Source of the DNA: Candidatus Ferrigenium bremense
GTDB taxonomy: Bacteria; Pseudomonadota; Gammaproteobacteria; Burkholderiales; Gallionellaceae
Direction of reading: 5' to 3'
Assembly: GCA_019449635.1 (NCBI GenBank)
Contig: JAGRPI010000030.1
Location: forward strand, 62,001-126,000
DNA length: 64,000 bases
In this document: positions 59,965 to 64,000 of the stretch, piece after piece
How positions within the stretch are numbered: position 1 is the stretch's first letter
Layout: every line of letters begins with the position of its first letter
Translations under genes and position numbers: made by a program
The notes under the pieces: model-generated
What the model saw: the letters and a program-made list of their open reading frames with translations, nothing else
What the model was told of the DNA's origin: nothing
The model's database searches: none

Positions 59965-60576
59965 ATGCAAAACGGCCAGCCAAACAATCGTCCCCAACCA
60001 AACAATTGCTCCCAGCCAAACAATTGCACGGGGGGCAGTCGTAAGCTTCAATCCGGCAACCTGATCCTGGTGGGCATGATGGGCTCGGGCAAAACCACCA
60101 TGGGGCGAGTACTGGCCAAACATCTGGGCAAGGACTTTGTGGACAGCGACGAGGAAATCCAGAAGCGTACCGGCGTGACGATTCCTCATATCTTTGATAT
60201 CGAGGGCGAAACCGGTTTTCGCCAGCGTGAAACTGCGGCCATACGCGATCTGGTGGTGCGCGACAACATGGTTCTGGCGACCGGCGGAGGCGTGGTGTTG
60301 ATGGAACAAAACCGGGTGATGCTGCAACAGAGCGGCATCGTCATCTATCTGAAGGCGAGTGTGCACGATTTATGGCAGCGTACCCGGCATGACCGCAATC
60401 GCCCGCTGCTGCAAACCGCCGATCCGCACGCCAAATTGATGGAGTTATTCCAGCAGCGCGACCCCTTATACCTTCAGGTTGCGGATATCGTCATTCAGAG
60501 CGGCAAGCAAAGTGCGCATGCTTTGATGCTGCATTTGGCGGATGAAATAGAGACCTTCAGAAAAATTAGCCAATAG
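59965..60576 (+). CDS. aroK: Shikimate kinase with repetitive N-terminal extension
   Basis: 203 residues from ATG 59965 (track start 59938 is an alternative). Walker [13 protein letters not shown], shikimate-binding [11 protein letters not shown], Walker B-like LATGGGVV. It phosphorylates shikimate. The first 25 residues are an unusual extension with three tandem 18-base units read as [19 protein letters not shown] start at an internal codon nearer LILVGMMG cannot be excluded. It is in the conserved pilQ-aroK-aroB order. Confidence 0.93.
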   Translation: MQNGQPNNRPQPNNCSQPNNCTGGSRKLQSGNLILVGMMGSGKTTMGRVLAKHLGKDFVDSDEEIQKRTGVTIPHIFDIEGETGFRQRETAAIRDLVVRDNMVLATGGGVVLMEQNRVMLQQSGIVIYLKASVHDLWQRTRHDRNRPLLQTADPHAKLMELFQQRDPLYLQVADIVIQSGKQSAHALMLHLADEIETFRKISQ

Positions 60577-60589
60577 AATTGACTGGAAG

Positions 60590-61678
60590 ATGATACAGAC
60601 ACTGACAGTAGGATTGGGTGAGCGCAGTTATCCGTTACATATCGGCAGTGGATTACTCGACCATGCAGAATTGCTGCAACGCGTCCTGCCGCACAAGCGG
60701 GCTGCCGTGGTGACCAATACGACGGTTGCGCCGCTCTATCTGGATAAACTCCGGCGCACCTTGCAGCAAATCGGTGTCAGCAGCGTTCCGATCATTCTGC
60801 CGGATGGCGAGGAATATAAAAACTTCGCTACGCTCAACCTGATCTACGATGCGCTGCTGGCCAACCGCTGCGAACGGAGCACGCCGCTGATTGCGCTGGG
60901 CGGCGGCGTGATCGGCGACATGACCGGCTATGCCGCCGCGACCTATCTGCGCGGCGTGCCGTTCATCCAGATACCGACCACGCTGCTCGCGCAGGTGGAT
61001 TCCTCGGTGGGCGGCAAGACCGGCATCAACCATCCGCTCGGCAAGAACATGATCGGCGCGTTCTACCAGCCGCAGCTGGTGCTGGCCGATACGGATACGC
61101 TGGACACCCTGCCGGACAACGAGCTTGCTGCGGGTATCGCCGAGGTCATCAAGTATGGCCTGATCCGCGACCTGCCGTTTTTCGAATGGCTGGAGCAGAA
61201 CCTCGACAAGCTGCTGGCGCGCGATACGGAAGCCTTGCAATACGTCATTGCGCGCAGTTGCCGGAACAAGGCAGAAGTCGTCGCGGCGGACGAGCGCGAA
61301 AGCGGCGAGCGCGCCCTGCTGAACCTCGGGCATACCTTCGGGCACGCCATCGAGTCGGGCATGGGCTATGGCAACTGGCTGCACGGCGAGGGGGTGGCGG
61401 CGGGTACCGTCATGGCGGCGGACTTGTCGCAGCGCCTGGGCTGGATCGGCGCGCAGGAGGTGGCGCGCATTCGCCGCCTGTTTGAACGCGCCGGGCTGCC
61501 CATCGTTGCCCCCGACCTGGGCGCGGAAAAATATCTCGAATTGATGGAGCTGGACAAGAAAGTGGAAGGCGGCAAGCTGCGTTTCGTGCTGCTCAAGGAA
61601 ATTGGGCATGCCGTGGTTTGTGGCGATGTGCCGCCGGAACTGTTGCGGCAAACCCTGCAAGCTTGCGTTCATGGCTGA
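60590..61678 (+). CDS. aroB: 3-dehydroquinate synthase
   Basis: 362 residues. NAD-binding [20 protein letters not shown], metal ligands in [19 protein letters not shown] and HGEGVAAG. It closes the carbocyclic ring in the shikimate pathway. 13 bases after aroK. Confidence 0.97.
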   Translation: MIQTLTVGLGERSYPLHIGSGLLDHAELLQRVLPHKRAAVVTNTTVAPLYLDKLRRTLQQIGVSSVPIILPDGEEYKNFATLNLIYDALLANRCERSTPLIALGGGVIGDMTGYAAATYLRGVPFIQIPTTLLAQVDSSVGGKTGINHPLGKNMIGAFYQPQLVLADTDTLDTLPDNELAAGIAEVIKYGLIRDLPFFEWLEQNLDKLLARDTEALQYVIARSCRNKAEVVAADERESGERALLNLGHTFGHAIESGMGYGNWLHGEGVAAGTVMAADLSQRLGWIGAQEVARIRRLFERAGLPIVAPDLGAEKYLELMELDKKVEGGKLRFVLLKEIGHAVVCGDVPPELLRQTLQACVHG

Positions 61679-62828
61679 ACCGATGACATTTGGGTTGGCA
61701 CCTTACGCCGTCACCGAGGTCAATTCGCGCGGCCGCAGGATTGCCGAGGCCGCGCCGCACAGCCGCAGCGAATTCCAGCGCGACCGCGACCGCATCATCC
61801 ATTCCGGCGCGTTCCGCCGCCTCGAATACAAGACCCAGGTGTTCGTGAACCACGAGGGCGACCTGTTCCGCACCCGCCTGACCCACAGCATCGAAGTGGC
61901 GCAAATCGCGCGCTCCATCGCGCGCCGCCTGCATCTGAACGAAGACCTCGCCGAGGCGATTTCCCTGGCGCATGACCTCGGCCACACGCCGTTCGGCCAT
62001 GCCGGGCAGGACGCCCTGAATGTCTGCATGAAAGCCTATGGCGGCTTCGAGCACAACCTGCAGTCATTGCGCGTGGTGGACTTGCTGGAAGAACGCTACG
62101 CCGCATTCGACGGACTGAACCTGTGCTTCGAGACGCGCGAAGGCATCCTCAAGCATTGTTCGCCGGATAATGCCGCGCAACTCGGCGAACTTGGCGAGCG
62201 CTTCCTGAAAAACCGCCGCCCTTCACTGGAAGCGCAGATCGCCAACCTTGCCGACGAGATTGCCTACAACAATCACGATGTGGACGACGGTCTGCGTTCC
62301 GGGCTGATCACGCTCGAGCAACTCGCCACCGTGCCGCTGGTGGCAATGCATTTGCAGGAAGTGCGCCGCGTCTATCCCGATTTGCCCGAGCGGCGCGTCG
62401 TGCATGAAACCGTGCGGCGCATGATCAACACGCTGGTGTCGGACCTGATCCAACAGAGCGAGCGCAATATCGCTGCGCAGAATCCGGCTACGATAGAAGA
62501 GGTGCGCAGCGCAGCGGCAATGATCGCCTTCAGCCCTGAAACGAATGAGCGGCAGCGTGCGCTGAAAAACTTTTTGCATACCCATTTGTACCGCCACTAC
62601 CGCGTGATGCGCATGGGCGTCAAGGCGCAGCGCATCATCAGCGACCTGTTCGGCATCTTCATGGATGACAGCCGCCTGTTGCCGCCGCAGTTCCAGCCGC
62701 TAGCTGGGCAGACGGAGCCGGATCGTGCGCGTGCGGTGGCCGACTATATTGCCGGCATGACCGACCGTTATGCGATCCGCGAACATCGCCGCATTTTCGC
62801 GGTGGAGGAAATACCGGCCAGCTTCTAA
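61671..62828 (+). CDS. dgt: Deoxyguanosinetriphosphate triphosphohydrolase-like protein
   Basis: 385 residues from ATG 61671, overlapping the aroB stop by 8 bases; an ATG at 61683 is an alternative, and the track start lies inside aroB. HD-domain motifs: [37 protein letters not shown] and [18 protein letters not shown]. The group hydrolyses dNTPs to nucleosides and triphosphate. Confidence 0.92.
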   Translation: MAEPMTFGLAPYAVTEVNSRGRRIAEAAPHSRSEFQRDRDRIIHSGAFRRLEYKTQVFVNHEGDLFRTRLTHSIEVAQIARSIARRLHLNEDLAEAISLAHDLGHTPFGHAGQDALNVCMKAYGGFEHNLQSLRVVDLLEERYAAFDGLNLCFETREGILKHCSPDNAAQLGELGERFLKNRRPSLEAQIANLADEIAYNNHDVDDGLRSGLITLEQLATVPLVAMHLQEVRRVYPDLPERRVVHETVRRMINTLVSDLIQQSERNIAAQNPATIEEVRSAAAMIAFSPETNERQRALKNFLHTHLYRHYRVMRMGVKAQRIISDLFGIFMDDSRLLPPQFQPLAGQTEPDRARAVADYIAGMTDRYAIREHRRIFAVEEIPASF

Positions 62829-62966
62829 TGTCCGCGCCGTTCGGTGTGGAGCGGTTGCCCCTGGTCACGGGACAAGGTAAAATCCCCGCCCTTTCGCTTT
62901 TGTATTTGACGTGGCGGCGCATGCCGCCATTTTTTGGCTTTAATGAATTGGGCTATATAGTATGAA

Positions 62967-64000
62967 ATGGGAAACACCGTGAGCGATTCTTCTTTGCCGA
63001 TGCAGCAAGGTCTGTATGATCCACGCCAGGAGCGCGATGCCTGCGGAGTAGGGTTTGTCGCGCACATCAAGGGAAAGCCGAGCCATGACATGGTGCGTCA
63101 GGGCTTGCAGATACTGGAGAATTTGACCCATCGCGGCGCGGTGGGAGCCGACCCGTTGGCCGGTGACGGTGCGGGCATCCTGTTGCAGATTCCCGATGCG
63201 TTCTTCCGCGCTCAATGCGCGGCGCAGGGCATCGTATTGCCGGAGGCCGGCAGCTATGGCGTGGGGATGCTGTTCCTGTCGCGCGATGCCGCGATCCGCG
63301 CGGCCTGCGAGCAAATCCTTGCCGACAAGATCGCCGCCGAGGGACAGCAATTGCTGGGCTGGCGCGATGTGCCGGTGGATAGCTCGGGTTTGGGTGAGAG
63401 CGTCAGGAAGTCCGAGCCGGTCGTGCGCCAGGTTTTTATCGCGCGCGGCGCAAATTGCGCCGATGCCGACGCATTCGAACGCAAGTTGTTCGTGATACGC
63501 AAAACGGTGCAGCATGCGGTGCGGCGTTCGCCGGTGGCCCAGGGTTTGTATATCCCCTCGCTGTCGGCGCGCACCATCGTCTACAAGGGCATGCTGCTGG
63601 CCGACCAGGTCGGCAAGTATTACCTCGATTTGCAGGATAAAACGGTAGCCAGCGCGCTGGCGCTGGTGCACCAGCGTTTCTCCACCAACACTTTCCCCAC
63701 CTGGATCCGGGCACATCCGTTCCGCATGATCGCGCACAACGGCGAGATCAACACCGTGCGCGGCAACGTGAACTGGATGGCTGCGCGCCATGCCGCGATG
63801 TCGTCCAAACTGCTCGGCGAAGACCTCGATAAGCTCTGGCCGCTGATCGTGGAAGGCCAGTCCGATTCCGCCTGTTTCGACAATGCGCTGGAACTGCTGG
63901 TGATGGGCGGCTATTCGCTGCCGCATGCGATGATGCTGTTGATCCCGGAAGCATGGGCGGGCAATCCGCTGATGGACGAGGAGCGCCGCGCCTTTTACGA
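62967..64000 (+). CDS. gltB: Glutamate synthase large subunit (N-terminal part)
   Basis: The frame runs off the window, so it is absent from the track. Start ATG 62967 or GTG 62979. The Ntn glutaminase cysteine is in RDACGVGF after a short propeptide; THRGAVGADPLAGDGAGI, RFSTNTFPTW and MIAHNGEINTVRGN follow. It releases ammonia from glutamine to make glutamate. About 344 of roughly 1,500 residues are seen. Confidence 0.94.
   Translation, partial: MGNTVSDSSLPMQQGLYDPRQERDACGVGFVAHIKGKPSHDMVRQGLQILENLTHRGAVGADPLAGDGAGILLQIPDAFFRAQCAAQGIVLPEAGSYGVGMLFLSRDAAIRAACEQILADKIAAEGQQLLGWRDVPVDSSGLGESVRKSEPVVRQVFIARGANCADADAFERKLFVIRKTVQHAVRRSPVAQGLYIPSLSARTIVYKGMLLADQVGKYYLDLQDKTVASALALVHQRFSTNTFPTWIRAHPFRMIAHNGEINTVRGNVNWMAARHAAMSSKLLGEDLDKLWPLIVEGQSDSACFDNALELLVMGGYSLPHAMMLLIPEAWAGNPLMDEERRAFY

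Overview
The window reads as an ordinary, gene-dense chromosomal stretch of a betaproteobacterium. The gene neighbourhoods glmU-glmS, ubiJ-ubiB, lptD-surA-pdxA-rsmA, amgK-murU-pepP, yggT-proC-yggS-pilT-pilU, thiD-thiE-hemL-engB-hemB and mrcA / pilMNOPQ-aroK-aroB-dgt-gltB all point that way. My best guess is a member of the Nitrosomonadales, possibly Gallionellaceae-like; this is inferred from gene order and protein flavour, not from any search. Nearly all coding space is housekeeping. I saw no rRNA, tRNA, CRISPR array or prophage.

Layout. 1-5.7 kb: end of an MsbA-type exporter, a peroxiredoxin, a DUF1622 protein, a sodium/solute symporter, and phoB-phoR with a Pho box. 5.7-7.8 kb: a REP-associated transposase (RayT) framed by perfect inverted repeats, and a solitary integron-type integrase. 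7.8-12.1 kb: glmU, glmS, extra copies of the glmS 3' end, and a ParA-like ATPase. 12.1-21 kb: ubiB, ubiJ, a Tim44-like protein, a peptide-binding lipoprotein, unknown genes and a sigma-54 activator. 21-30.3 kb: rsmA-pdxA-surA-lptD divergent from amgK-murU-pepP (outer-membrane assembly and cell-wall sugar salvage). 30.3-34.6 kb: the most accessory part, with a rhodanese, a second RayT, a broken second copy of the pepP 3' half, a toxin-antitoxin pair, a VOC protein and an AP2/HNH nuclease. 34.8-54.7 kb: VanZ, a 2Fe-2S protein, yggU-yggT-proC-yggS, pilT, pilU, an rRNA methylase, hemJ, an ABC exporter, thiD, thiE, hemL, engB, hemB, a pirin, an unknown gene and mrcA. 54.8-64 kb: pilMNOPQ, aroK, aroB, dgt and the start of gltB.

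The striking feature is the number and behaviour of small palindromic repeats. At least six families are present, and several sit inside genes without breaking the frame: in the peptide-binding protein, pdxA, surA (N-terminus), amgK (two insertions), murU, an alpha/beta hydrolase and perhaps engB. This resembles the Rickettsia palindromic elements. One family of about 140 bp lies between pilT and pilU and upstream of hemJ in the same orientation. In both places its terminal repeat supplies the Shine-Dalgarno sequence a few bases before the start codon, and the opposite terminal repeat can base-pair with that site. Its arms differ between copies but stay complementary. A third, divergent copy is translated inside amgK. 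This family is my main candidate for an undescribed system: a mobile, structured RNA element that can become either a 5' UTR or a protein segment.

Other points worth checking are the three GlmS-tail copies with synonymous differences behind glmS, the RayT next to an allele-like duplicate of the pepP tail, a pair of related small-RNA-like structures with a CUCCUCC loop in one copy, and a possible one-base frameshift near the start of the integron integrase. All sequence comparisons were made by eye; percentages are approximate.
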